This document shows, one piece after another, positions 11,744 through 22,003 of a stretch of DNA of 64,000 nucleotides. The notes under the pieces are model-generated. The model had not been told where the DNA came from, did not search any database, and worked only from the letters and a program-made list of their open reading frames with translations. The position numbers were made by a program, and so were the translations under genes. Source of the stretch: Archegozetes longisetosus (lineage: Eukaryota; Arthropoda; Arachnida; Sarcoptiformes; Trhypochthoniidae); assembly GCA_018873245.2 (NCBI GenBank), contig JAEMBT020000009.1:17639794-17703793 (forward strand), read 5' to 3'. Each line of letters opens with the position of its first letter. Positions within the stretch are counted from its first letter, which is position 1.

Positions 11744-11747
<4 letters not shown>

Positions 11748-13762
11748 AAACGACATATATTAGTAGAAATATTTTCATTAAACATTATATTAGCGAGGAA
11801 TCAATCAATTTTTCCATAAAGTTGATTAAACAGTTGATTGCATAGTTCAATGAGACACTGCGTTCATACTTATAGGATGCCATTTTTATACTCGTTTTTT
11901 TATCTCAAATAATTGAATGAACATAAAACAAGGAGATGACAGAAGATTGAATGTATTCAGAAAAAATCATATGACTTAGGAGTAAAAACTCGTATTCAAT
12001 TTCCTCCAAATTTGTGATTAATACGATTTTCTACAACTCGTGCGCTATTTTTGATGAAATGGATTCAATATAAGCATAAAATTGAGGTTGTGCTCAAAAT
12101 TCTTGTGACATATGGATCAAATAAGACTTTGCATTATTTGATTCTACTCTATATTTGCAAAGCTTCCATCCCCTATTTTACGTCAATTGAAATCATGGTT
12201 TTATTTATTATTAAAGCTTTTACACGCACTCAGCCTTTTTCAAGTTCTACGATGGCTATAAGTCAACTCAAGCATTAAACTTATTTCGTAACTTCAAGTT
12301 AAATCGAGAATGAATTAGCTATTCAAATTTGGATTGAGTTTATGTCAAGTTTTATTCGTTAAGAGCTCATTAAAAGCTTTTTAGATTTGATCAGAATAAA
12401 ATGTTAAGACTTAATTGAGTGATAAAAAGGTTAGGTTTAGACTGACGTGCTTCACATCTGCAACCACATGAATAAACTCTATTTCCGATAAAAACGAAAT
12501 GGACATCAACTAAAAGTAGTTAATTGAAACAGAACATAAAAGGGATAAAAATTCACTTGAGTAATCCTGCGGTCCAATATTATATGATGTTTTGCCCTCA
12601 TTGATCCACCCAAATGCATAAAATTGCAACAATTTCAATGAATTATAATCCGATTAAAATTAAGCTCTGATCTATAAAAAAAACCAAAAACTAGTCAATT
12701 AACAGACAGGTGGACATACGTGATAATAAAAGTATGCATCTCGAGTTAGTCTCCTTTTCAGATTTCGTCTTAGACATTTAGTTTAGATTATATTTTGCAT
12801 ACAATCAAGTTCAGTATGCGTCTGAGCGTAAAAACTTAGTTAACTAGAAGTATTGATTACAAAAGTAATTAACGCAAATGAACACGAACCCTAAGCAAAT
12901 GTGTCTTCGACTATTGTTATGCACGAGTATGTGTCTCAAACTTCGCTTATGCTATTGCGTATACTTTTTCTATAAAGATATTATAGAGAATTAAAATGTT
13001 GTAGATATTTTCTAATTCTTTAATTAATGCTATAACTAATGAATTTGAGGTTAAACTTGTATTAGAATTGATTTTTATAATAGACTTTTGAAGTACAGCT
13101 ATGAGTACGTTCTTTAATCGCTTAATTGCTAAAGATGATATGCTAATTTTTACTAATGAGCTGTGCATTTATTGATAACGTTAACTTAACATCAGTAATA
13201 TTACTTAATTGATCTCATTCATAAAAACGGCATTTTCTAAAAGGTTTTAAGTAATTTAAAGACCCTGAGTTTACTGATTCTGGATGTCATTATCTCTGAT
13301 GAACTTAAATGAAGGAAAACAGCCTAAAGTTTATTTGTTTGGAAAGCATTATTTTGATGGCTCACAGCTTCAAATATACTTTCGAATCAAAACTTTGAAT
13401 TAAGATCTTTGGGGTTATAGTAGAAATCGACATATATTGAGGTGATTTTGGGAATGAGATCATTACAGTTTGAGGCTATTAGTATTTGATCAGAATTTTG
13501 TTCTTATGTATTTATTGCATTCAACATTCACAACAGATAACTAAATATTAAAAATAACGAGAATTGTAAACATGAATCTTTAAGAAAATAACCAATCTAT
13601 AAATACATTTAGTTTATGTTTTGGCTTATATTTTCATGAATTTTCTTCAATAATAATCTTTAAAATGATGATTATTTTCATTAAGAATTTCAAACTTTAA
13701 GAAATTACGATCATTTCCGCAAATTCTTTAGGAATTATACATTAAGGCTCTATCTACACTAA

Positions 13763-13830
13763 TACATCGATATAGTGAACCTCTTTATAGCGAAATCTCG
13801 TTATAGAGAGAATGCCTTTTCTCGGTTTCC
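13763..13830. mobile_element. Degenerate pogo/Tc1-like MITE fragment
   Basis: Contains CGATATAGTGAACCTC and GCGAAATCTCGTTATAGAG, the same words (CTCGATATA, CTCGTTATA, AGCGAA) seen at the ends and interior of the MITEs at 40050-40198 and 54645-54840. Terminal CAGT and TA duplicates could not be found, so this is an incomplete copy. Confidence 0.4.
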
Positions 13831-15881
13831 AAAGATTTACTACTAGGAACTATTTTCTTTTGACTATGATTAGTATTTGTAGAAAGTTTATTATGTCTTC
13901 CGCAAATTCATAAAATCTCATTAGTGATTTTGATAGACTCATAGAATGATGTGGTAAAAAATGATCCTCTCATAATTACTGTTTATAAAAAATTATTTTT
14001 GATAGGATCAAACATGTTTACAGTCAGGTTCTTTCATGAAGACATTTTTCAATCCTTACGAGTAATATCTCTATTATTTCAGCTTACAAAAGGATGTGAA
14101 AAAGTGGTGAAATCATTGAAAGATTAAAAAACCTATCCTAAACTTTAATCAAGTATTTTGAGAAGATTTCATGTAGTTTGTGATCAAATATATCTTGAAG
14201 ATCTTGACTCTTATAATTGAAAGTAAGATTATTTTCTCATCAAAACTTTAAAAAAAGGAGAGGTCATTAACTCAGTGTTTTTGTACTAAACTAATCAAAA
14301 CTTCATTAAATACAAGAAAATATGAGGAAGTTATAGAACTGATGCACGAAAATGACTTGATCTTAGTCAGTGATACACATGACCGACGCTAAAACTAGTG
14401 CTAGAATAAATTCTGGTACTCAGAGCTCATACTAACACTCAGCTATTCTCAGACGCTCGAATTCATGCTTGCGTACTGCTTTTATATTACAAATTTTGTT
14501 ATTAGAATTTTATAATTAAAATTTGCTTAAAAATTTTAGGTGTTTGTCTCAGATTAATTAAAAAGTTCTTCAATCTGATTTGAATTGAGATACGTGATTT
14601 TGATCAACATAAGTTCACAGAGCAGGTTGATCAATGATCAGTTGCTTTAATCTCTTGGTTTTCACAAATGAAATGGCGTGAAAGTTGAAACATTTAAGAT
14701 AAAAAGTACTCCGAATTATTTGAACAGTTGAAATGAAATAGAAAAATTTAAACTTATTAGCATTTAATTTGATTTTTGAATTCAGTGCAGTTACGACTGA
14801 AGGCACGAGTCTACTTATTAGAGCACTTTTTAGTCTTCAGTCATACTATGCTTCCATTTGATTTTAAAAAGTTGTGTTGCGATCGCGTCTATATCTATAA
14901 GTTTGGAGTCTTTGGTTAAGTCAATGTTCTGATTACTAATAGCTGTTAATATAATTATAGAATTAGTAAATCTAGCGTCATGATGATCTGTGAACTAGTG
15001 TAAAGTCATTACGTGATTGGTTGGAATCGATTCAATATTTTTAACTACTAAACTTTCTTTCGGAATTAAAGTCTGTTCAAACTTTGTTATGATATCATTA
15101 GAGTTTGTTTGCCATTAATTCCGGTTGTATTCTGTAAATTTTAAATCGTATTTAGTATGTGTTTTAACCTTTCTATTAATAGCTTAAATTATTAATACAA
15201 TAACTTAAAGTCAACAAATCTTTTAACTTGAGATAAGCGATAATATGAAAGCGTTTCGATTAATAGGATTCTTTCATTCGCACACTACTTGGCATAACTC
15301 GATATTTAAGCTCATTTAAACGTTTTAGTATAAGTTTTAATATGAGTGAAAAAATATGTAATTGGACAAAATTGTGATGTTATCTTTACTTTGGGTGAAG
15401 TTTTGTTATAGATTTCCTTACAATGACTGAATCATAATAAAACAAAAATTGAAATAAGATAGCATTTTTCAATATATGAGTTCACATGATGTTTCTCTTT
15501 TTAAAGCTTTATCAGAACTTTTAAATAAATTTCAAAAGTTGCGAAAAATTATTTTGAATTGTATTGCATGTGGCTCAGTATTAATAAGCTTATTCTCAAA
15601 TATACCAAGTCTGAAATTGTAAAACATTTCAATAACAGAAACTTAAACAATTTTAGGCTTAACTAAAAGTATATTCAAATGGTATAAAATCAAAATAACT
15701 TATTCTAAAATATAATCTTAAAATTAACATAATGATTTTTAAATAATTTGAAGATAGTTTAAATCAATGATTAAAATAAATAAAATACTTTCAAACTTAA
15801 CTTTTACTTATCTTTTATAAAAAATAATTTACTAATCTTTGCTTAATCTTCTTAGTTCCTAAATCTTATCAAGGCTCTCAG

Positions 15882-15979
15882 AAAGCGAGGATTTTCCTCG
15901 CTTTTCCTCGCAATGCAAGGAAAACAGAGGGATTTCTTGCTTTCCCTCGAAAAATCCTCGTTTTTTCCCTCGCACACGA
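15882..15979. repeat. Clustered CCTCG/CGAGG repeats with a hairpin
   Basis: About seven copies of (C)CCTCG or its complement lie within 100 bp, including a 10-bp inverted repeat: AAAGCGAGGA at 15882-15891 and TCCTCGCTTT at 15895-15904. The cluster is some 220 bp upstream of the hAT transposase start. It resembles the subterminal repeats that hAT transposases bind, so it probably marks the 5' end of that element. A matching cluster was not found on the 3' side. Confidence 0.5.
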
Positions 15980-16032
15980 AAATTAAACTTTACAAGAAAT
16001 CATTTGATAGGAAATAATGCACACAATTTGCA

Positions 16033-16104
16033 CTAAGCTCTATGGCGTAGCAACTTAAGCATCTTGAACATAGCACCCAAGGTTTCGGGTTCGAATCCCA
16101 CTTG
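16033..16104 (+). other. tRNA-like sequence (tRNA pseudogene or tRNA-derived SINE head)
   Basis: The segment has a Pol III A-box-like TGGCGTAGCAAC at about 16043. A perfect B box, GGTTCGAATCC, lies at 16088-16098 at tRNA spacing. Only three of five T-stem pairs form (GGG with CCC) and no clean acceptor or anticodon stem can be drawn. A functional tRNA is therefore unlikely; a decayed tRNA or the head of a SINE fits better. It lies between the CCTCG cluster and the hAT transposase. Confidence 0.45.
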
Positions 16105-16205
16105 ATGAAGAACTTTTTTAATTTGATTTAAATCTAATTAAATTTTTAAAAATAATGTTTGAATACGAATCAAACATTTATTTTTTCAATTATTCATTAA
16201 TAAAA

Positions 16206-18308
16206 ATGTCACAGAACAGCAACAACAGTAGCAATAACAATTGTAGTGATAATAGTTTTTCTGATGAAGGACCGACACCAGCCAAAGTTAGAAAGATCCG
16301 ACCACCATCAAAATTTTCAGTTCGATGGATGTCTGATCCTAATTTGATGACTTTTGTTGAGCGAGTTCCGGAGGACGAGACAAAAGTGAGATGCAAAATA
16401 TGCAATCGTTGTTATGCTGCTGCCAAAACAGGCCTTATGGATCACTATAAGAGTGATTATCATCAGCAATTGCTGCAAAGTCTGCTAATGTATCGCGTGG
16501 TCACGACAGCGGTGATGACCACTGGCTTAAAGCTCGAGTCGCAGAATTGAGGTTGGCAATGTTTTGTGTCGAGACTAACACTTCTTTTCTTACCATTGGT
16601 AAACTTGGTCCACTTTTGGCCAAGATTTTTGGCGACTCGATTGTGGCATCAGGCCTGAAGATGAAAGCAACCAAAGCGCGCAATTATTTGTAATGCTATT
16701 GCACCACATTTTCAGGCCATACTTCACGAACACCTGCGTCTAAATAAATTTTCTATTCTTGTGTACGAGAGTACCGATATAGCGTTCGTCAAGTCGGTAT
16801 GTCTAGTGGTGCGCACCATATTTAAAAGTAGATTGGCCACTATCTTTTATGCCTTAATTGAGTTGACCAGCGAAGATGCCAATTCAATCGCGGAAACTAT
16901 CTTCAACAAACTGGAAGCTGACATAATTCCGTTTAAAAACATAACTGGCCTGGCGTCGGATGGTGCAAATGTGATGAGTGGCCAGCATTCTTCGGTTTAA
17001 TCTCGATTCGCTTCAAGAATCCCGGGCATCTTTTTTATGAAGTGTATCTGCCATACGGCCCATCTATGTGCTTCTTATTCTTGCAAAAAGCAGCCATCTA
17101 CACCTGAAGACTTTTTAAGGAACCTGAATAATTATTTTAGCCATTCTTCGAAGCGTCGTATCGAATTTGCTGACCGACAATTCGAGCACGGACTTCCGAA
17201 GCATCGAATCCTTAGAGTTGAAAAAACCCGTTGGTTGTCTTACTTACCGGCTGTCGAGAGAGTTTTACATCAGTTCCTAGCTCTCCAGACTTATTTTGAA
17301 TCCATTCCATTTAGAACCATCGATAGAGATGAAGAAGAGCGTGAGAAGACAGTTGATCGGCTTAAGAACTACTTCGGATACGCTGACATCAAACTTTACC
17401 TATCTTTCTTATCGGCTATACTTTCACACTTTGAGCGTCTTAATGTCTGTTTCCAGTCCGATGCCATACTTCCTCCTGAGCTGCAATCTAGAATTGATTC
17501 TATGTCTTTGATGTTTGCCAGCTATTCCTTAACCGAAGAATACATTACAGCACATTCAGATAAAATTTATCTTATTGATCCAGCGAATCGTTCTGCATAT
17601 AAGCCACTTAGCGATATCTTCGTTCCACATAGTTCACTCCAACTTCTGAACAACTTACGAAACAATGAAGCTCGCTTAACATTCGTCCAATTCATACGCG
17701 AATTTTACATCGAGGCCGCGAAGCAGATCCAGGCTCGCTGTTCAGTTGGCGATCTTTTCATAAACGAGTTGAAGAATATAAACCCGAAGATCGCGTTGGC
17801 AATTTCAACTGCTCCTCCACGGTCATCAAGCCGGATCCATCTCTTTCGTCGCTTCAAACATCTTCCACAGCTTAGCAGTGGAGGAATATCTGAAGATGCT
17901 ATTGAACAAGAATGGAAACTTCTTGCCTTTTCACACGACCTCCGCCATTTAAACACACTTCCGATCGACCAATTTTGGTGTCATTTATCAGAATTGACTG
18001 AAGTTGATGCAACTCTGCGATTTGGTCATTTACCTTCATTCATGAAGAATCTTTTAACATTACCACATTCAACCGCCGCTGTCGAAAGAATATTCAGTCA
18101 GGTCATCAACAATCGTACAAAACTTCGTAATAGTCTTCAGGTCCGAACACTCAATCAACTCTTATCAATTAAATCAATCACCAAAGCTCTTCAGATTACA
18201 GCTACTGACTGTGATCCACCACCCGAACTTCTGAATATGATAACTTCTCAAACCTTATATGATGACATTAATTCTGTTTCTGATGATGATTTTGACTTTA
18301 CTGATTAA
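16206..18308 (+). pseudogene. hAT-family transposase, nearly full length, lightly damaged
   Basis: A cut-and-paste DNA transposase of about 700 codons. ATG at 16206 follows an in-frame upstream ATG at 16155; the later one opens a Ser/Asn-rich leader. A BED-like zinc finger follows (C63, C66, H80, H86: CKICNRC ... DHYKSDYH). Then come VAELRLAMFCVETNTSFLTI, LVYESTDIAFV (family usually D-E-S-T-D), GLASDGANVMSG (second Asp), CICHTAHLCAS (Cys-His motif), TRWLSY, and finally HSTAAVERIFSQVINNR, the C-terminal dimerisation block. The acidic tail SDDDFDFTD ends at a TAA at 18306-18308. Damage: the frame shifts near 16490 and returns near 16680, and there is one TAA at 16998-17000. The two long open parts share one frame, so decay is recent. 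Its terminal repeats could not be paired, though CCTCG repeats at 15882 may be the 5' end. Confidence 0.9.
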
Positions 18309-18689
18309 TTACTAACCACTAATTGTAACTAATTTTTGAAATTAAATTTTTTTACATTTATGAAATTTTATAATTTAATTGTGATTAAGCGGATCACCAC
18401 CAATCAATTGAAGATGATGGCCGATTTGGATCAAATCGGTAGCAATTGGAAGTACTCAGGAAGAGGTTTCAAACGATACTAATATCATTACAGTGGACCA
18501 CCATCTAATGGTACTTATTAGAAATCGCAATTAACTCGCAATTAAGAGCTAAGGACAGACGACTGAATCATCAAAAGTTCATTTATATTTCTCTGTGTGT
18601 GCATATCTTAGTTATTTTTCTTTTGGGGTCCACATTTTTATTATTAAAATAGCCGTAATTTGTGTGCTGTTTCGTGGCATTGAGAGGCG
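18309..18689. other. 3' flank of the hAT transposase
   Basis: 381 bp without coding signal, presumably the 3' untranslated and terminal part of the hAT element. No inverted counterpart of the 5' CCTCG cluster is visible. Confidence 0.45.
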
Positions 18690-18697
18690 AATGCAAG
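18690..18697 (+). repeat. Target-site duplication, left (AATGCAAG)
   Basis: Identical to 19898-19905 on the other side of the 1,200-bp element. Confidence 0.92.
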
Positions 18698-19897
18698 TAC
18701 TGATGAGCAGGTCCGAGTCTTCAGGTCTTTTTGAAAGACTCGGACCTGGGACCTGGACCTCTAACCCAGGACCCGGACTCGGACCTCTTAGAAAATTGAA
18801 GACCTGGACTCGGACTCGGAACTCGACCTCAAGACTCGGACCCGGACTCGGGACCTTGGTTCTTCAAATCTTTAAGACTCGGGCCTCAAGACCCTGACTC
18901 TGATACAAAACAATTCTGTAAGTGAAATATTTGATAATGATTGCCTTTTATGTGAGGAATTGAGTGACTTTTGAAATCATTCAAAGAGGCAACAAACTTA
19001 TAACACGACCTAAATATGTAAGCATATGCTTAATTTTGTTAGTTCTCAAACTTTTTATTAGCAATTAAATGATCACAATAATTCAAGTAACAGTTCGATT
19101 AAACTTTATGCTGAAATATGCTTTTGAAGTTTGATAAGTATAAAGATTTACTTGAAACTGATATCACAAAATTTGCTGTTATACTTGACTTCGCTTGAAA
19201 CTCGATTTTTCGGAGAATGATCAAACGTTAAAACAAGTATTTGTTCATTTCTTCAAGAAAAATTATCACCAGATCATTCAATTTCAAATTGAAAGTTCAA
19301 ATGTTTCGTTTGTCTCTAAATTTGTAAAGACAAGAGTTGAAACATACGATGAAATTGAAAAGTACGTTTGCTTATCGCTGATTGGAAAACTGAGCCTTTG
19401 TTTTCGTGGAAACAATTGTTTAGGATTTCCTTATCTTTTACATTTTGCATTTGAAATACTTATCACTCCAGCATAGTGTTTCTTCAAAACATGTATTTCC
19501 AAATCTGGAGATTTGATCAGCAAAAAGAGAAGTCAATTGAGCATTAATTCTGTTAGACATTGCGTGTATCTCGTTTCATGAATAACTTATTTTGCAATTT
19601 TAAAATAAATGATTAATATTATGTTAATATTTGTTGATTTTACTATCAATGATTTAATAAAAATTTAAATTTTTGAATGATAATATTTTGTCTATTGTTA
19701 ATTTTTAAGTTTTAAAGGGAATCCGAGTCCAGGACCTGAAGTCTTTATCAAAGACCTGGACTCGGACTCGGACCTCTAGCTCAGAACCCGGACCTGGACT
19801 TCTGCCAAATATAAGGACTCGGACCCGGACTTTAAGACCTCAGGACCTCAGGTCCCAGGTCTTTAACCGTCTTGAGGTCCAGACTCGCTCATCAGTA
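18698..19897. mobile_element. Non-autonomous hAT-type element with GC-rich repeated ends
   Basis: Exactly 1,200 bp. The ends are inverted: TACTGATGAGC at 18698-18708 and GCTCATCAGTA at 19887-19897. A perfect 8-bp target duplication AATGCAAG flanks it (18690-18697 and 19898-19905), the size typical of hAT insertions. The first ~200 bp and last ~180 bp are packed with GGACTCGGACC / GGACCTGG units on both strands and are far more GC-rich than the AT-rich core. These look like subterminal transposase-binding repeats. The core has a 93-codon open frame (19195-19476; SFVSKFVKTRVETYDEIEKY). Just upstream is KYKDLLETDITKFAVILDF, faintly like the hAT LDPR region, so it may be a relic transposase piece. 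No catalytic motif remains. Confidence 0.92.
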
Positions 19898-19905
19898 AAT
19901 GCAAG
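19898..19905 (+). repeat. Target-site duplication, right (AATGCAAG)
   Basis: Partner of 18690-18697. Confidence 0.92.
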
Positions 19906-20186
19906 GGAAAAGTAGGCGTCAAATCTGAAAGCATAGAATCTTATCTTCAATCTATAAATGAGCACATCCACTAAATGATTAAATTATGTGTTGACTACTC
20001 CATATAGAATACTTTATGCTTGAAGTTTCCGTATGATCTGCTATTCTACTTATTACTAATTATCACCACTACTATGAGGATTAATGCCATCTATGGGTTC
20101 TGAATTATTTGATTTCAAGATAGAATTGATACAATTCATAAAACAATCAATCTGAAAATTTTAAACAAGCTTTACCCCGCACACAG

Positions 20187-20440
20187 AATTCAGTAGAAGC
20201 ATGGCATAGACGCTAGGAGGTTGATTGTCCCCACCCTGGAATTTTCAAACTTATTGAGGAATTACCCAAAGAACAGAAAAATTTGAGCAAGATATAGAGT
20301 CGTTGGTTAGGGAAGCTGGAGTTAAAATTAAAATGAAAGACATGGAGCGAGAAAATTTATTGTTAAATGTTGTTTCTAGGCGTGAAAATCGAACTACTTT
20401 AGAATTTTTAAGAGGCATTAGTTATAACTTTTCTTTTTAA
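20187..20440 (+). pseudogene. MULE transposase C-terminal remnant
   Basis: The frame starting at 20187 reads NSVEAWHRR, a stop, then EVDCPHPGIFKLIEELPKEQ. This matches the N-x-V-E-x-W-H ... H-P-x-I-x-x-F-I-E-x-L-x-x-E-Q block near the end of Mutator-like (MULE-domain) transposases common in arthropods. After a frameshift near 20285, another frame gives DIESLVREAGVKIKMKDMER and then LEFLRGISYNFSF with a stop at 20438-20440, the usual C-terminal 'YLRGIAHN'-like ending. Only the last ~85 codons survive, with one nonsense codon and one frameshift. The upstream catalytic domain is not recognisable. Three 15-bp repeats 175 bp downstream may belong to the same element. Confidence 0.7.
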
Positions 20441-20614
20441 ACAAAGTCGGAATTTTATCTTTTTGTAATATTGATTTTAATCTTTTCTAATTTTTACAAA
20501 GTATATTTTATACGTGCTCCTCCTGGGTTTTACGTCCTCGTCGTAGTGGTGAACAACAATTGTATTGTTGACAGAAGAAACCTTTTTTATAAATTCAACT
20601 TGCCTATCAAACAT

Positions 20615-20659
20615 ATGTCGGTTAAATGAATGTCGGTCAAATGATTGTCGGTCGAATGC
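20615..20659 (+). repeat. Three tandem 15-bp units (ATGTCGGTYRAATGA)
   Basis: Consecutive units ATGTCGGTTAAATGA, ATGTCGGTCAAATGA and TTGTCGGTCGAATGC, differing at one to four positions. They lie downstream of the MULE remnant and may be its subterminal repeats; that link is inference. Confidence 0.8.
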
Positions 20660-20918
20660 ACTAAACCCTGGAACACATACATTTTATGATCGATCCTAAT
20701 ATTATTCGATGTGAAGTTTAACCATATAGAACCTACCATCTTTCGCCCATAAATTACGTGAAAAATTTACTTTTAATCAATTATATGATTATTATATTCC
20801 CCAGACACCTACCCGACCATCCCAGCCCACCTGAACTCATTACACCTACCCAACTGCCCAATCTACTATCCATCTACCCTCAACATTATTCCTTCAACAC
20901 GATAGAGAGAATGGTAAC
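20660..20918. other. C-rich intergenic patch
   Basis: 20800-20885 is unusually rich in C on the plus strand (repeated CCTACCC, CCATC, CCACC words) compared with the window. No coding motif is visible. Confidence 0.4.
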
Positions 20919-21313
20919 AGGTACATTCTTTGACAAAATTAAGATTCTCAGTTTTTAGGGTTTTTTAGTAGTGAAAGTTGATGGATTTTGATGAACATTT
21001 TTCGATTATGCTACATGTTGGGACCGACATTCTGGTAAGTTGGCGTTCGAATTGCTTTAAAGATAGGTGAATTATTCAAGTAAATTCCGTCAGAAGAATT
21101 GGATGAGAATTTTTAAATTCTAATGAATGGAAACCAAACTAGACAAAAAATGATTAGATACGTGTATTTTTGTTTCATTCAAATATCTTTTGTGCTAAAG
21201 TTACAAGCCTAAGTACTCGAAAAACCTGATTTTCCAAAAAAATCATAACTTTTATATCTGAAGAAGTAAAATCATGATCTCAATGTCAGATTATAGATAA
21301 TTTAAAAATTCAT
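20919..21313 (+). repeat. Left long terminal inverted repeat
   Basis: 395 bp. Pairs with 22004-22397, with roughly 16 mismatches or indels by eye, concentrated near the inner end. Confidence 0.9.
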
Positions 21314-21359
21314 AATTCATAATTCATAATTTAAAAATAGATAATTTAGGATTAAGAGT

Positions 21360-21412
21360 AGGTACAGTCTTTGACAAAATTAAGTTCTCAGTTTTTTAGG
21401 GTTTTTTTGGTA
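21360..21412 (+). repeat. Internal direct copy of the element terminus
   Basis: AGGTACAGTCTTTGACAAAA and the following CTCAGTTTTTTAGGGTTTTT repeat the first ~50 bp of the left arm in the same orientation, 441 bp further in and just before the ORF. Confidence 0.85.
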
Positions 21413-21429
21413 ATCCTGATAATGAAATC

Positions 21430-21819
21430 ATGATTAGCCTAACCAATATGGCGGACCCCACATACAATGTGGTTGTATCTGAGGCTCAGTCCTCCATAAA
21501 GTCTCTTAAACAAGTGATTTCAGCGCATAAAAACATCACAAATGACGTCAAATCAGCGATGGACAAATGTTTGGCATCACTTCTGGCCACAATCAAAGAT
21601 CAAGACATCGAATTGATAGAATTAAAGGCAAAAATAGAAGACATGCTGGCGATCGACACACGTTTTCATGCCTTAGAAAACGTAAACAAACAAATATTAC
21701 GCGAATTGTCGGAAATCAAGTCTCAAATGTTGGCTAAAACCTACTCAACAATAGTGTCATCAAATTTTAACACAAATCGGAGTGCTGCACGAATATATGT
21801 TAGTTTAACTAAAGTATAG
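21430..21819 (+). CDS. Coiled-coil protein resembling non-LTR retrotransposon ORF1, truncated
   Basis: 129 codons from ATG 21430; ATG 21448 (MADPTYNVVVSEAQSS) is a plausible alternative start. Residues ~10-105 are strongly helical with heptad-like spacing of I/L/V (TIKDQDIELIELKAKIEDM, ILRELSEIKSQML), a coiled coil like that driving trimerisation of ORF1/gag-like RNA-binding proteins. It is followed by AKTYSTIVSSN, similar to the KTYA-x-V linker in such proteins. The frame stops at 21819 after ARIYVSLTKV. The next codons still look related (PLVELKVM, HVISYVKP), suggesting premature truncation before the RNA-recognition/zinc-knuckle part. No catalytic motif is present. Assignment as ORF1-like is by composition and layout, not by a diagnostic motif. 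Confidence 0.5.
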   Translation: MISLTNMADPTYNVVVSEAQSSIKSLKQVISAHKNITNDVKSAMDKCLASLLATIKDQDIELIELKAKIEDMLAIDTRFHALENVNKQILRELSEIKSQMLAKTYSTIVSSNFNTNRSAARIYVSLTKV

Positions 21820-22003
21820 CCTTTAGTTGAGTTAAAAGTAATGATGAAATCGAAGTGTATAAAACACGTGATTTCATACGTAAAGCCTTGCTGTGATATA
21901 TTAATAGATAACGTTACATATTTCAAAAGATTTATGCCTTGAAGTTTTATGAGTTTTAATCAAAGAAATTCAAATTCATTTAGAATGCCAATAAAATTTC
22001 GTG

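Larger units (their letters stand above)
4794..15880. other. Gene-poor AT-rich intergenic (or intronic) DNA
   Basis: About 11 kb with no gene I can support. Open frames here are short, lack recognisable motifs and are expected by chance. Items noted separately are a small ORF at 6556, a (GA)16 tract at 11712 and a MITE fragment at 13763. Around 6040-6150 there are GGACA/TGTCC-rich words resembling those in 4680-4785, possibly another piece of the same repeat. It could equally be intron of a gene lying outside the window. Confidence 0.6.

Noticed and set aside
16033..16104. Functional tRNA gene
   Set aside because: Perfect B box, but only three T-stem pairs and no acceptor stem; kept only as a tRNA-like relic.
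17705..17956. 83-codon minus-strand frame
   Set aside because: Antisense shadow of the hAT transposase.
18595..18897. 100-codon open frame on the plus strand
   Set aside because: Its second half is translated from the GGACTCGGACC repeats of the 1,200-bp hAT-type element and it crosses the insertion boundary at 18698; low-complexity product (GPGTWTSNPGPG).
20615..20659. CRISPR-like direct repeats
   Set aside because: Contiguous 15-bp tandem units without spacers, in a eukaryotic transposon context.
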